Part shown: piece by piece, positions 13,052 to 23,924 of the stretch | Position numbering within the stretch: the stretch's first letter is position 1 | Layout of the letters: each line of letters opens with the position of its first letter | Source: Congeria kusceri | Taxonomy: Eukaryota > Mollusca > Bivalvia > Myida > Dreissenidae | Direction: 5' to 3' | NCBI GenBank assembly: GCA_027627225.1 | Contig: JAPFQT010000041.1 | Span: 446,001-510,000, forward strand | DNA: 64,000 nt | The notes under the pieces: model-generated | What the model was told of the DNA's origin: nothing | Seen by the model: only the letters and a program-made list of their open reading frames with translations | The model's database searches: none | Program-made: the position numbers and the translations under genes

Positions 13052-14132
13052 CAGGGTTCGACCTTAACGCGTGTCCGTCGGTTCGTGACCTGTGATTTTT
13101 CGCTCGGACCGGTTGTCTTCGAAGGATGACAGGTCCGGTGACCAGTCGTTTGTGGACTGGTTCCAACTGTGTAATTCGTTTATTATCTTTGTGCTTAAGA
13201 ATACAGGGACCCGTCCGATATGATATTGTTTATTGGCATACTTACATTAACTTTCGTGTATAAATTGCACCTTTTTTCCGATCCTTCAACGTTCCAATCA
13301 TTGTAATATAACAGCATATTATACGTTCAAAAATTAACGTAACACCATTTTGACTTTATATCCGACGGTCATTGTAGTCGCTTTTTAGAGAAACAATTTC
13401 CATTAATTAACTATAGTCATTTAATAACGTTCTATTATTTTTATACAAAGTTAATCAAACAACAGATATTGAGTTATTAAAATAATGAGTTAATAATTAC
13501 TTCTATTCAAATTATAACGCGCACATGTTCGCATGTTTTTTTCACCAAAACCCGAAATATCGAGGTTTGACTAAATACATGGATATCGTTACTATTACTC
13601 TTGGCTCAATAGTTGAACAACGTATCCTCTTGTCGACACAGCAATCATGTATATTTGTGTTGTTTTTTTACAATGGGCAGTTTTAAATTGTATCTCTATT
13701 AAAAAACATTCAAAGTAAACACAATTCACGTCGATGTTTCCGCATTATAAACAATAGCCCAATCAACAATAAATAATTATCTTTTTCATTGCTATAATTG
13801 TATTTTTATTGCTCGGCACACGATAATGCATGGATGTCAATTTTATTTCAAGCTCAATAAGTTGATACCTCATCTTTTTTAAACCAACAATGCGCATACA
13901 AGATTTTGAGCGAAAATATGTTATATAATGAATAATAGATTTTCATGTGTGCTCAATATATTTTCCGATTTCAATTCTGAGAATCATTTTTTTTTTTTTT
14001 TTAACGTATTGTATGCACTATGCAGTTCGATGTATTTTTATTATCTGGACCAGTTCATACTGTATCGGACCGGTAGGATTTGCAGGTAGCCGGTCCTGTG
14101 GACCACCACTTCCCGAAAGTTAAGGTCAAACC
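13052..14132. mobile_element. hAT-like non-autonomous DNA transposon
   Basis: The termini are imperfect inverted repeats: left cagggttcgaccttaac and right gttaaggtcaaaccatg. The 12-bp word ATGCTTAGTAGT flanks the element at 13040-13051 and 14133-14144, which overlaps the terminal bases and implies a target-site duplication of about 8 bp or more. The ends carry several 'ggaccggt' and 'gaccagt' motifs in opposite orientation. A CAGGG terminus with a duplication of roughly 8 bp fits the hAT superfamily. The AT-rich middle, including a T18 run near 13988, has no transposase frame. Confidence 0.68.
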
Positions 14133-14144
14133 ATGCTTAGTAGT

Positions 14145-14649
14145 GAAATATAGAAATATATCAGTGAGATATATCCCTTTATCACTCACCGTGAGGGTCT
14201 ACTTTTTTGGGTCCCGATTTAATGCAGTAAATGAAATGAACCGTCATCGATGCCGGGCTCAAAACTCAAATGATGTAATGATAAAGAATATTATTGAAAC
14301 TGTTTTGTTCCAAGAAGGGTGTTAATTTGAATTTTACTTCGTATTCTCACCAACACTTATTTAGACTCTTTATTTAGAATTATTTATTAATGACAAATGT
14401 AACATTTGTCTATTGTGAACCCACGTGTATTAATTTTTGAGTCTAAGTCTAGTCTTTATTCTTAAGTCTAAGAATGGGTTGGTGAATACAGACCAGGCAC
14501 ATATTCATAATGCTTTGCCAAAACTTCACAAATTGCCAAATATGTTTGTTTTGCGTGATCGTTCTGTACAACCTTAGTTCACAGATTGGCAATTTTCAAA
14601 ATTTTTGTCATAGATTCCTAACAAAAATGCATGAAACCCCTGTCGTACT
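14145..14649. other. spacer with a dispersed-repeat fragment
   Basis: No gene is seen. 'aagtctaagaatgggttggtga' (about 14463) recurs with one or two changes at about 28290 (aagtctacgaatgggttggtg), so this is a piece of a dispersed repeat. Confidence 0.45.
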
Positions 14650-15430
14650 AGGGCCGCGTTCTCACTGCGATCCCACAGCTTCCATGAAAAATGCAGAACG
14701 CTGAGGTGCGCGCAGTACGATCGCAAGCATCGCCGCAGCAACGCAGTGACATCTCCAGGAGACGTGTTGTGATTATGGTGTAGAACGCACAAAACAAACG
14801 CCGTCACTCGGCGTTCTGATAAGAGCGCAGTGGGTTTGCGTAAGGTTGCCAAAGCAGCTCAGTAACGTCTCCTACAACGCCACTGGAGCTCCGTGAGCGC
14901 CCACAGAGGTTGCAGTGCAAACGCTCTAGTTTTCGGTGGCGCTTGCACGGAGATTGTACGTCGTTCTCTGAGATGTCACTGCATCTCTACCGCACTTATA
15001 CGATGCATCTTTGGCGCTTATACGGAGTGTTGTTTTTTTACGGTGCTCCTACAACAACTGTAGTAAGCTGTCACAGCGTTCATTGGGCTCCCAAGGCACT
15101 TCTACCGAGTCCATCAGCGTTTGCATGACAAAAACGACAGTATAGGTAGTGCAAACGAACGTCTTCAATACGCGGTCAGCACAGTGTGAGCGCCATGAAA
15201 GCGCAGTGCTTGCAGTGGAAGCGATGTGAGAGCGCAGACAGTCGCCAACAAGAAGTCCGTAGGAATGCGGCAGGACCCCATGGGAAGTCCATAGCAACGC
15301 CTTGGTTGCTGTGAGGACGCCATGACATCTTCAGCTTTACGAAAAATATCAGATTTTTCTTGTGATCTCACGGCGCTCTGGAAAATTGAACAACGCCGTG
15401 CCAACGCAGTGGAAACGCGGTTTAGTCTGA
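14650..15430. mobile_element. GC-rich TIR element, about 0.78 kb
   Basis: A sharply GC-richer block than its surroundings. The left end 'gggccgcgttctcactgcga' is an imperfect inverted repeat of the right end 'cgcagtggaaacgcggttta'. The interior is full of degenerate words such as 'acgcagtg', 'gagcgc' and 'gcaacgc'. The open frames of 60-100 aa on both strands inside it have no domain and reflect only the higher GC content. Confidence 0.6.
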
Positions 15431-15768
15431 CCGGGGTAGTATGTCCATTATATATAAACAAGCGAAACAACATCAAGTCCCTTTAAGATGTAATCAAGGA
15501 TGTCAGTCCAGTTTACACAATCTCAATGTTGTATCAAGTACACTATACAACTAACTATAGCTAAAGGAGCTTGCTTTTTCATACACAAATATAATTTTGG
15601 TAAGACTTGTTATGAAAATAATTGTGTGTCTGTGACCGTGCCAAAAGAAATTGTTCATAAATGATGTTGTTCATGTACTGGTATTCTTGTTTGCCTTCCC
15701 CATAACCACCAGGATAACTTTCAAAATCAGTATTTTGTAGGGATAAAAGTGTGAAAATACCATAAATT

Positions 15769-16025
15769 AGGCACGTCATGGGAAAACCAGTCTTAATGCA
15801 TATGCTTAAAGTGTCGTCCCGGATTAGCCTGTGCAGTCCGCACAGGCGAATCCAGGACGGAACTTTCCGCCGTCAGTAGATTTATGTTGAGAAGAGACTT
15901 CCTTGAAACAGAAAATACCATTAAAGCGGAAAGTACCATCCTGGATTAACATGTGCGGACTGCACAGGTTAATACGGGACAACACTTTACGCACATGCAT
16001 CTAACCGGTTTTCCCTGACGCGCCT
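15769..16025 (+). mobile_element. complete MITE, 257 bp
   Basis: Terminal inverted repeats: left aggcacgtcatgggaaaacc, right ggttttccctgacgcgcct, extending inward to 'taatgcat' and 'atgcatcta'. Two internal palindromes use 'ggattagcctgtgc...gcacaggc' type words. The spacer has 'cttccttgaaacagaaaata', shared with the copy at 7163. I associate this family with bivalve genomes, from memory. No coding capacity. Confidence 0.85.
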
Positions 16026-16615
16026 CAAATACTTTCAAAGAATTCATTCCCTGGATTTGGACAGAATATTACTGTATAATGCTGAATACCACTCAAGATG
16101 AAGGAAAGGAAGAAACCTTGTTTCCGATAATGCATGTAGTGTTTCCTATCATTTGTTTATTTGATTTATAACATGTTCATGCATGTTAAAGTGTTAAATG
16201 ATGGTGTCCGTCGTGTCGACGATAGGTTGACAATAGCATTTGCAAAATTAATGATCATATACAGAGAATTATTATTGAAACATTGTTAAATATGCTTGCC
16301 ATATTCTTATAAGCTGTTGACAAACATGCATTGTGTTATTAAACAGTGGTTATCGATGAAGTTTTCATTAAAGTGTATTTCGAATCCTAATTGAACCGTG
16401 TATCTCAAAACCTTTTTTGTCGTCCATTATATTTTTTCTTGAAATAATTTACAGCAGTATTTTCTAGATGGTCATAAAATTAGGGATGTCAACGGATACT
16501 TGTTATACTTGCAAAATTAAATTCACAATGACGATACCTTTTGTTTTAAAACAAAAATAGTTTCAAATTATTCAAACAAAGTACTTGTAACTTAAACTAC
16601 GTAGACCTGTGTTAA

Positions 16616-17139
16616 GCCTCAGTCACACATTCCTGATTATGGCTCCCGATAGCGTCCCGACAGCGATTCGATAAAAAAAATAGAAAAGTAGGGAATGTTG
16701 GGACGCTGTCTGGAGGTGTCGGAATATTGTTGGTACGCTGTCCTGAGAATCAGGATATATCAGGACATGTTTGGCTTGATCTGCCAAGTACTTCCGACAG
16801 GTTTTCCCTTAACATTTGGGAAACTCAGCCGAATTTGTATAGTCGGGACTCTTTCGGGATAGATTCGGCTGTATCGGTTCAAATTCGGGACGGTGTCAGT
16901 ACAATATCCGGAGAATTTTCTGTGGAACGCTATTGATAATGCATTATGAATTGTATAGAACTATCACGTCTGGAGTATCGTGGCAGTCACAAATTCCCGA
17001 TTATGGCTACCGACAGCGTGTCGATAGCACAACGATACAAATAATCATTTTGCATATGGGAGAATTGGGATGGGGATTGACATTTGGGACGTTGTTGGCT
17101 CAAGAACGGCTGTAAAAATTGGGAATGTGTGACTGAGGC
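16616..17139. mobile_element. TIR element, 524 bp
   Basis: The left end gcctcagtcacacattcctg is inverted at the right end as ggaatgtgtgactgaggc, about 18 bp nearly perfect. Internal copies of the left subterminal motif occur (gattatggctcccgatagcg; variant at about 16995). The flanking bases TTAA and ATTA hint at a short target duplication. The open frames inside (69 and 60 aa) are chance. Confidence 0.78.
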
Positions 17140-17859
17140 ATTAGTAAATTACTATTTAGTTTGTTGCATGCAATTCTTGTTATTTCTTTCAATTTAAGTA
17201 CCCAAATGTTTAATATCCCAGGTAATTTGCTGAAGCATATTAAAGAGTGTTAAGGCGTACTGGTATATGGCAAACTAAATTGCGATGTTTGCGTAAACAC
17301 GTGTTTACTCACATAAACACAAAGACAAGAAAACTGATCGTCGTTGCTTTATATTCCATTCTTATTTTACATGCAAAAAGAACAAAATTTAACGTGCGTG
17401 CAATTTTTTCACACGTCAGGAGACAATCTATTTAGTTTGATTTAATAACAGCGTTGCGATATGTTTTCTGTCTGCAAAGTACAATAGTTTGTAAAAGAAT
17501 CAAGTGAAAACTAAGTGAAATACTGGTAATAATTGGAAGCAAACTGATTGAATAAGACAGTCTTATAAGTTTTACTTTTTATGTTAACAATGGGTTAACA
17601 ATGGATTCATTTGTTTTCAATAGTAATTTAATACTTGAAGCTTCCATTTGAAAATTGATCGTTTTCCCCATGCCATGTGCTACTTTTGTTTTGATTGCTC
17701 GATTACGTCTCATTTTAACAACCGGTTTGAACCTGAACTCTACACTCCATCAAACCCAGTTACACAGTTACGATCATGATTTAGGGTTTGAGACTTTCCT
17801 ACGTAAAATATATTCGAGAAAAATATGAGTTACCTTGTTTTAATATGGCTCTATATTTT

Positions 17860-18009
17860 GAGGTTGAGAGTGAAACTATTGTATCTGCTGAACATTTCTG
17901 TATAAGATACAATAGTTTCACGCTCAACCCTCGATTTGGAGTGTTGAGTGTGAAACTTGTGTGTGCCTAACATTTCTATATCAGATACAATATTTTCTCG
18001 CTCAACTCA
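17860..18009. repeat. two adjacent related hairpins
   Basis: In the first (17860-17932), gaggttgagagtgaaactat and 'tgtatct' pair with 'agatacaatagtttcacgct' and 'caaccctc', arms of about 27 bp. The second (about 17939-18009) is a decayed copy with arms 'gttgagtgtgaaact' and 'tttctcgctcaactc' and a shared loop word 'aacatttct'. Confidence 0.82.
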
Positions 18010-18261
18010 ATTTATGGGAAATACCATCAATATGCTCCTTTAAGCCATAATTATGAACATGTAAATTTCCGTTTCAATCACTAGTTTACATCCTGAATTT
18101 TGATATAACCAACTTATAGAAAGGAAACTGATTTGTATGGATACTCTAACATGTAATTGTTGCAGCCATCCTAAAACACTTGAAGCGATAGTATATGTTG
18201 CCTTAAATTTCAACATAGATAAACTGTGATTAGAATTTCCTTCCTCCTCTACATGACCGGT

Positions 18262-18988
18262 TTGAATGTTCCCCAAGGGGGAAGTGGCAGGCTAAACCCA
18301 GGGGAATTTGTCTAATAGTATTTTTGGGTGTAATTCCCCACCCTAGAGCCAAGCATTTTTGTCTAAATCCCCTTAGGCCATCCTAAAAAAGTGTTTGTTT
18401 GCTGTAATGCGACCGACTCACGAAATTGGGCCTGACCCACAAGTTTGTATAGGCTTTCGTGAATTTAATTGATTTTTTTCTATTCGAAAATTTAAATTAT
18501 ATATTTATCATATTTTGTTTATAATTAATTCATTGCGTTTTTTTTTATCAGCTTAAAACACTGTGTTCTAATTACTCTAATAAAGCTGAATTTGGAACAG
18601 TGTTAGTATCCTGATGTCCTGATGCTACTGGCGTACACTAAATTTTAAGCAATGTGATTAACTCTTGTATTTTGTGTTAAGGTAGATCTAAATTGGTCAG
18701 TGTCTAAGAGTCATCTACGTTTGTTCCCACCCACCCCAAAAAATAAAATAAAAAATGAAAATCAACCTACCTTGAAAATTCTGGGTCGCGTTTTAACAAT
18801 TTTTTAAGGACGGCCTTATTGGGAGATGCTTTATTTTTGTATAACCAATGACCCAAAGGGGTGGGGGAGCAGTATTGCTGGGATTTACAATCCGACTAAG
18901 GTCTAGTTCCGGGGATCCGGAATCATTTGGCGTGTCCAATTCCTGCCTGTTGGGAATTCGGGAATTGCTTTCAATCCTAAGTCCCATA
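18262..18988 (+). mobile_element. dispersed repeat, copy 1 (inverted copy at 59.1 kb)
   Basis: 'ttccccaaggggg', 'aattccccaccctagag' and 'caagcatttttgtctaaatc' (18262-18365), and 'ggaatcatttggcgtgtcca' with 'gggaattgctttca' (18920-18975), match in the same order the reverse complement of 59085-59385. This copy is longer between the two blocks, probably because of an insertion of roughly 0.45 kb. No protein-coding potential is seen. Confidence 0.7.
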
Positions 18989-19079
18989 TATATATCATGG
19001 GCCCATTCAAGTAATATGTCTTTAGTTTTATTTAAAGTGTTTATATAGGAATGTGCTTGCCCACGCTCCTAAATGCTTT

Positions 19080-19870
19080 GTCCAATTTTTTGTTTATCTA
19101 TGGTCAGTCGCCGACCATCATCCTTCGGACGTCGTCTTCATCGCCTCCCTCGTTAACAATTTACTTAAATAACTTCTTCTCAGAAACTGCTTGGCGGATT
19201 TTAACCAAACTTGGAAGGAAGGTTCCCATGATGGTCCTAAAACAAATTATTTCAATTCATTTAATTATATGAGATTTCCAAAAAGCCTAAAAGTCTAGAA
19301 AACTTTGAAAAATGTTTTGTCAGAAATTACTGGCTGGATTTGAACATTTTTTTTGTTACAAAACATGGCTGACAGGGGGCTGGGCACTGTGAAATAATCC
19401 ATAATGTTTCAACAATTATTGGCTTCCAGTCTGCATGGAGAATAAACTTTTCATTCAATGTTGACTGAACCTGCACAGATTGTGTATGACCATAAGATCT
19501 CATCTGGGTGCAGTGATGGGCCCAGATAGATCCAGGAACAATAGAGTTATTTCCCCAGTTTTTCTATATGTAATGTTAGTGTGATGGCATGGTAAACATA
19601 TTGCTGATTGCTTGTTAGTCTTGGTCCCAAAAGTTTCAACCATAAATGCATCTTTATTGCACCTGTTGAGTGCCAGGTAAATAACAGAAGTAGGCCAGAC
19701 AGGCATCTGTATAGCACTTATCGATTGCCAGGTTAACTACAGAAGTAGGCCGGACTGACATCTGTATTGTTCAATTGCCTGGTCAACGACAGTAAGATAT
19801 CTGTCTGATGTGGATCATTTTGTAGGCCATGATGTCAGTCTCAGAGCTGGTCTCTGTCATTGCCAGTACC
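19080..19870. repeat. degenerate dispersed repeat region
   Basis: Phrases such as 'ctgcttggcggattttaacc', 'aaacttggaagg', 'tgcacagattgtgtatgacc' and 'agatctcatctggg' resemble the repeat at 26818-27120 (aaccaaacttgcacagtttg, tgtatgaccataaaatctcg). A sub-duplication is visible at about 19660-19780, where 'gccaggtaaataacagaagtag' is followed by 'gccaggttaactacagaagtag'. Confidence 0.5.
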
Positions 19871-19980
19871 CAGATGAGCTTTTAGGCCATCATGGCCCTC
19901 TTGTCTTAATGTTTGTTAATATTTCATTGGATATGTTGCAGAAACAAAAGACAAATTCAGAGATTATGCAAAGATTTTAA

Positions 19981-20034
19981 CCTCTACTTGCCCTTTTACC
20001 TCTACTTGCCCTTTGACCTCTACTTGCCCTGTGC
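19981..20034 (+). repeat. 18-bp tandem repeat, 3 copies
   Basis: Three consecutive units of cctctacttgccctttta with small changes (ccctttga, ccctgtgc). Confidence 0.9.
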
Positions 20035-20344
20035 AAGTAACTTTCTACCGTAACAGGTTAATACCGGTAGGTTGCCAACGTCTGAATATAAGCGCTTTCT
20101 CACAACGGACTGTCTGGCTCTGTTTTATTATTCAGAATTGATAAGTAAACACTACCATAACACTAAATATCTGAGTAATCAGTAAATGGAATTGAAACAA
20201 ACAATTAAAATGTATAAAAATGGCTACCCTGTCAGGCAACCTTCTTTGGTCTTAAACTTGCCCATAGTGTTTTTAATCTGTCACAGACAAGATGGCAATT
20301 GCTTAGTAAAATCCATGAATTTCTTTATATCTTTATATTTACAG

Positions 20345-21514
20345 AGATCTGGTCTGAATACCCACGAAGCCACACATTACGAGGCGACCTTGAAGTGTCA
20401 GTACTGTGACCACAAGTCCCGTGACAAGTGCGGACTCCGCAAGCACGAGCGAACACACACAGGTCTCATGCACTATCAGTGCCATGTGTGTAACAGCGCT
20501 TTTAATCAGTGCACGCCTTTCTATATTCACATGGAAAAGCGGCATGACATTGATCGCGAATCCATCAAACAAGTGATGAAGGTCGTTATGGAAGCTTACA
20601 AAAGAGTTGGAAAAAAGCTGGAGTTTTACAGAGTGCCGAATAACATCGAGGAAATCATGGCTAATCTTCAACTACATGAGGAGAAAAAGTTAGAACAGGG
20701 TGCAAAAGAGAGTTCATCTGGTGCAAATAGTAAACCGTCATGTCTAACGAGAATAAGTCCTAGCACAATTGCAAATGTGATTCGTGGGGGAAAACCTGTG
20801 AATGAGGTCATTAATAGTAGTCCTGAAAATTCGAACAAATTAAATCAGTCAAACTTTGCCTTATCAGATTTGAGTCAGAAATACGATCTCAGAGTGTGTG
20901 TTAATAAAGGCGTTGAATCAAAATCATATGATGAACATCATGTAGCAATGTCAGTGGTGGAGGAATTTTCTCCTATGAATTCTAGTTCTACTCCACCAAT
21001 GCCCAAGGAAGAATCAGGTACTAGTCTTCTAGACCTTGATAAGCAGCCGAAAACGTGGATCTCAACTGACGGACAAATTGTGCTTGTATCTGCAGATTTG
21101 CAGGGTTATCAAGAAAGTGTGACTCTAGCACAAAGCACAGCGGAAAGTCACAGATCCAGACAGTATACCTCCGCTCATCCAAAGTCAAAAATTAAGTTTC
21201 TGTCCCAAAATTCAGAGTTTCATATGCAGAGACCCCCTGTCCAGGCCGTTAACGATCAAGCCCATGAAGAGAAACAAGGAATGGTGTCTCATATGAGTAA
21301 CTATCCTGTACACGGTCACGCGAGACAGCAAATGGACCCAGTTATTGAAGCCTATACGGCGGATTTCTTGGAGAAAATCTTTCAGAGCCAAACAGAATTA
21401 ATAAGTCCTAAACAAAGTGAATTGATTGCCTATGTAATTGTTCATTCTTGCAGTCAATTGGTGTTAAGAAAGCATAAACAAAGTAAATGTGAATATACCT
21501 TTTTAACACAGTGA
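20345..21514 (+). CDS. C2H2 zinc-finger protein, last exon (389 codons)
   Basis: The exon starts after a good acceptor (pyrimidine tract plus acag, 20341-20344) at 'RSGLNTH' and ends at TGA 21512-21514. It opens in the middle of a finger: only the L-x2-H-x3-H half is here, so the cysteine half must be on an upstream exon. Two more fingers follow: C-x2-C...H-x3-H ('CQYCDHKSRDKCGLRKHERTH') with a TG-containing linker, then C-x2-C...H-x4-H ('CHVCNSAF...HMEKRH'). The remaining 300 or so residues have no recognised domain and are Ser/Gln/Glu-rich. The role is probably DNA binding in the nucleus; the target is unknown. An ATG-initiated frame from 20186 exists, but bases 20186-20344 read as intron. 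No upstream exon was found in the window, so the rest of the gene may lie more than 20 kb to the left, which would place the minus-strand claudin-like gene inside its intron. Confidence 0.75.
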   Translation, partial: RSGLNTHEATHYEATLKCQYCDHKSRDKCGLRKHERTHTGLMHYQCHVCNSAFNQCTPFYIHMEKRHDIDRESIKQVMKVVMEAYKRVGKKLEFYRVPNNIEEIMANLQLHEEKKLEQGAKESSSGANSKPSCLTRISPSTIANVIRGGKPVNEVINSSPENSNKLNQSNFALSDLSQKYDLRVCVNKGVESKSYDEHHVAMSVVEEFSPMNSSSTPPMPKEESGTSLLDLDKQPKTWISTDGQIVLVSADLQGYQESVTLAQSTAESHRSRQYTSAHPKSKIKFLSQNSEFHMQRPPVQAVNDQAHEEKQGMVSHMSNYPVHGHARQQMDPVIEAYTADFLEKIFQSQTELISPKQSELIAYVIVHSCSQLVLRKHKQSKCEYTFLTQ

Positions 21515-21958
21515 CTGTGAGTTAAATGCCTATGTAACGATCATTGTTACAACCAGTAATTTGAGTAAGAGTTGGCTAATGTAAATGTACCTTTTTAAAG
21601 CCAGTTAGAGTTAATAGGTCATACACATTGTAAATTAAATGCCAATGTTATTAAGATTATCTTAAAGCGATGTCCTTTATTATGTAGAAAGTAAGGCTTT
21701 ATGCTATTAGATCCGATGAAGGGATATAAATAATAATACACATGTATAACCTGACATTTATCTATCTTGTCTGTGGATCAAATTTCAAACCATGATGTCA
21801 ATAACAATGGCTTATAAATACATTCCTGAAACAAATTAAAATGCACATGTGTTATGAAAATGGTGTATTTTAACATTAAAGTATTGCCAATGCTATATTA
21901 TGATCCAGTTTCCCAGAACATTGATAAATTATGAACTGTCAGGTTTTAATTTTGGTCG
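21515..21958 (+). other. probable 3' UTR and spacer after the zinc-finger gene
   Basis: AT-rich sequence with no exon. A loosely repeated phrase ('aatgccaatgtta', 'aatgcctatgtaa') overlaps the end of the gene. ATTAAA near 21876 is a weak polyadenylation candidate. Confidence 0.35.
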
Positions 21959-22110
21959 AGTATATATGAGGAATATTACGCTAGTCAATTGTTCAAAGAG
22001 TATGTAATAGTCGAGTGGCTTGTGTGATGACGTATCACATGAGAGGCGCAATAACGCAAGCCACATACTCTTGAAACAATGAACTAGCGTAATATTCCTT
22101 TTATTATATA
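21959..22110. repeat. foldback element, about 150 bp
   Basis: The left arm gaggaatattacgctagtca pairs with the right arm 'tgaactagcgtaatattcct'. Pairing continues inward through 'attgttcaaagagtatgt' against 'acatactcttgaaacaat' and 'gtggcttg' against 'caagccac'. Arms are about 55 bp. The loop includes tgatgacgtatcaca, itself a short palindrome. Confidence 0.88.
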
Positions 22111-22557
22111 CCACGGTAAACTTCAAATGTGCATTTACCTTATTTTATTTTTATTTTGTTTAAACTACAATAATTACTACTCTTTGTAGGCATAGATTAT
22201 ATTTGTTTACATAACTCTTATGATGACGTCATTCAAAAGTAGTCAGCTAGTATGGTAATAAGGGATCGGAAAAATAAGAAGAAGCATAATACGGTATTTT
22301 TTCTGTCGACATGTATTTCACCTATAAATAAAGCATTTACATGCATTGTGTTACGATTTTAAATACCAGTAGGTATATAATACAATAATGTATTTTGAAG
22401 TTTATTGAAATGAAGCTGAAACCAATTATGAGTATGTACATGTAAACATATGCAATGCTTAAAATTAATAGAAGCTGATACGGGTACTTTGAGGCAAAAA
22501 AAGAATATGGGCCAAAATTCAAAATTAGCTATGTAAGTAAACTACTTTTACCCTTGT
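22111..22557. other. gene-free AT-rich stretch
   Basis: No exon, RNA gene or ordered repeat was recognised here. Confidence 0.45.
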
Positions 22558-23347
22558 TATACCCCCACAAACGAAGTTTATGGGGGAGGGCTTGAGCTTG
22601 TTGGTCCGTCTGTCTGTCGGTCTGTTGGTTTCCGGATGATAACTCAAGAACGGCTTGACATATTCAAATAATTTTTGATACACATGTGTAACATCATAGA
22701 ATACAGGTCAAGTTCGATGTTGGTTACAAACCATTACATTTTGACAGAGTTATGGCCCCTTTGCGACTTAAAATTCCCTAAAAACATGCTTTCTGGATAA
22801 TAACTCAATAATGACTTGACATATTCAAATAAATCTTGGTATACATGTGAAGCATCATAAAAAACAGGTCAAGTTCGACTTTGGTAATAAACCATGATAT
22901 TTTAACAGAGTTATGGCCCTTTATTTGACTTAAATTCCCTAAAAACATGGTTTCCTCAAGAGATCTGGCGTGACATATTTTAAAGATTATTGGTACACAT
23001 GTGTAGCATCATAAAATACAGGTAAGGCTCAACTTTGGTTACAAACCACTAAATTTTGACAGTTATTGTCCCTTTTTGACTTAAATTCCCTAAAAACATG
23101 GACAATAACTCATGAAAGGCTTCACATATTTAAATAAGTTTTGGTACATAGATGTAACATCATAAAATACAGATCAAGTTCAGATTTGGTTAGAAACCAC
23201 TAAATATTGACAGAGTTATGGTTCCTATTGAAATACATTTTTTCCAAATACACTGTTGACCATTCACACATTAAAGCATTCTCTCTCTGTCCATTTCTTT
23301 CGAATGAATGCCTTAGTTTAGTGACAAGGCCATATTGTGGGGGTATA
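22558..23347. mobile_element. TIR element with a tandem body (about 155-bp units)
   Basis: The ends 'tatacccccaca' (22558-22569) and 'tgtgggggtata' (23336-23347) are perfect 12-bp inverted repeats. Between them are four divergent direct repeats of about 150-158 bp. Each contains 'ataactcaagaacggcttga', 'acacatgtgtaacatcataa', 'acaggtcaagttcgactttg' and 'acagagttatggcccctttt'. There is no protein frame. Confidence 0.8.
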
Positions 23348-23924
23348 TCCATCACTCATGTGACAATTCTAGTTTGGATTTGCTGCCATTGTTTTAATTT
23401 TCCTCTTCATGGAGGCAAATGTTGCCATTGGTGATTGGTATTTTTGATGAGAAAATATTAATATTTATCATGTGTCTATTATTGTTTTTGTTAGTACTTT
23501 AGAAAGGTGTGCAATTTTAATACTTTGTATGTGTTTTATATTGACATGATTGGTAAAAAATACATCAAAATATGTTTTATGCAACAAGAAATTAGCATTA
23601 ATAATAAATTCTTTAGCAGATTTACATGTATTGCTGTACACATGTATATTATTTAATGGTCATAATTTATTTTTTACAATTTGCAATATGCAAAAACTAT
23701 ACTTTATAATCTTTATTTAGCATTATCCCAGATTGATTGTGCAACTCGAAAGTATCACATACATAAGGCATGTGCATATTGGGTTCTACTTTAAGTGGTT
23801 GACATACACGTGAGCAAATATTTCTCCATTAAAGAATATGATGTAACTTGTACACTATGGTTCAATCAAAATAAACTTATTTAGTGATTAGGTAGTTTTT
23901 AGTTTTGATGAGTGAGACTAATTA
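23348..23924. other. gene-free AT-rich stretch
   Basis: Nothing recognisable was found between the TIR element and the 35-bp minisatellite. Confidence 0.45.

Noticed and set aside
14574..15476. Several overlapping open frames of 60-103 codons
   Set aside because: All lie inside the GC-rich TIR element, on both strands, with no recognisable protein.
20339..20671. 110-codon minus-strand frame
   Set aside because: Shadow of the zinc-finger exon on the plus strand.
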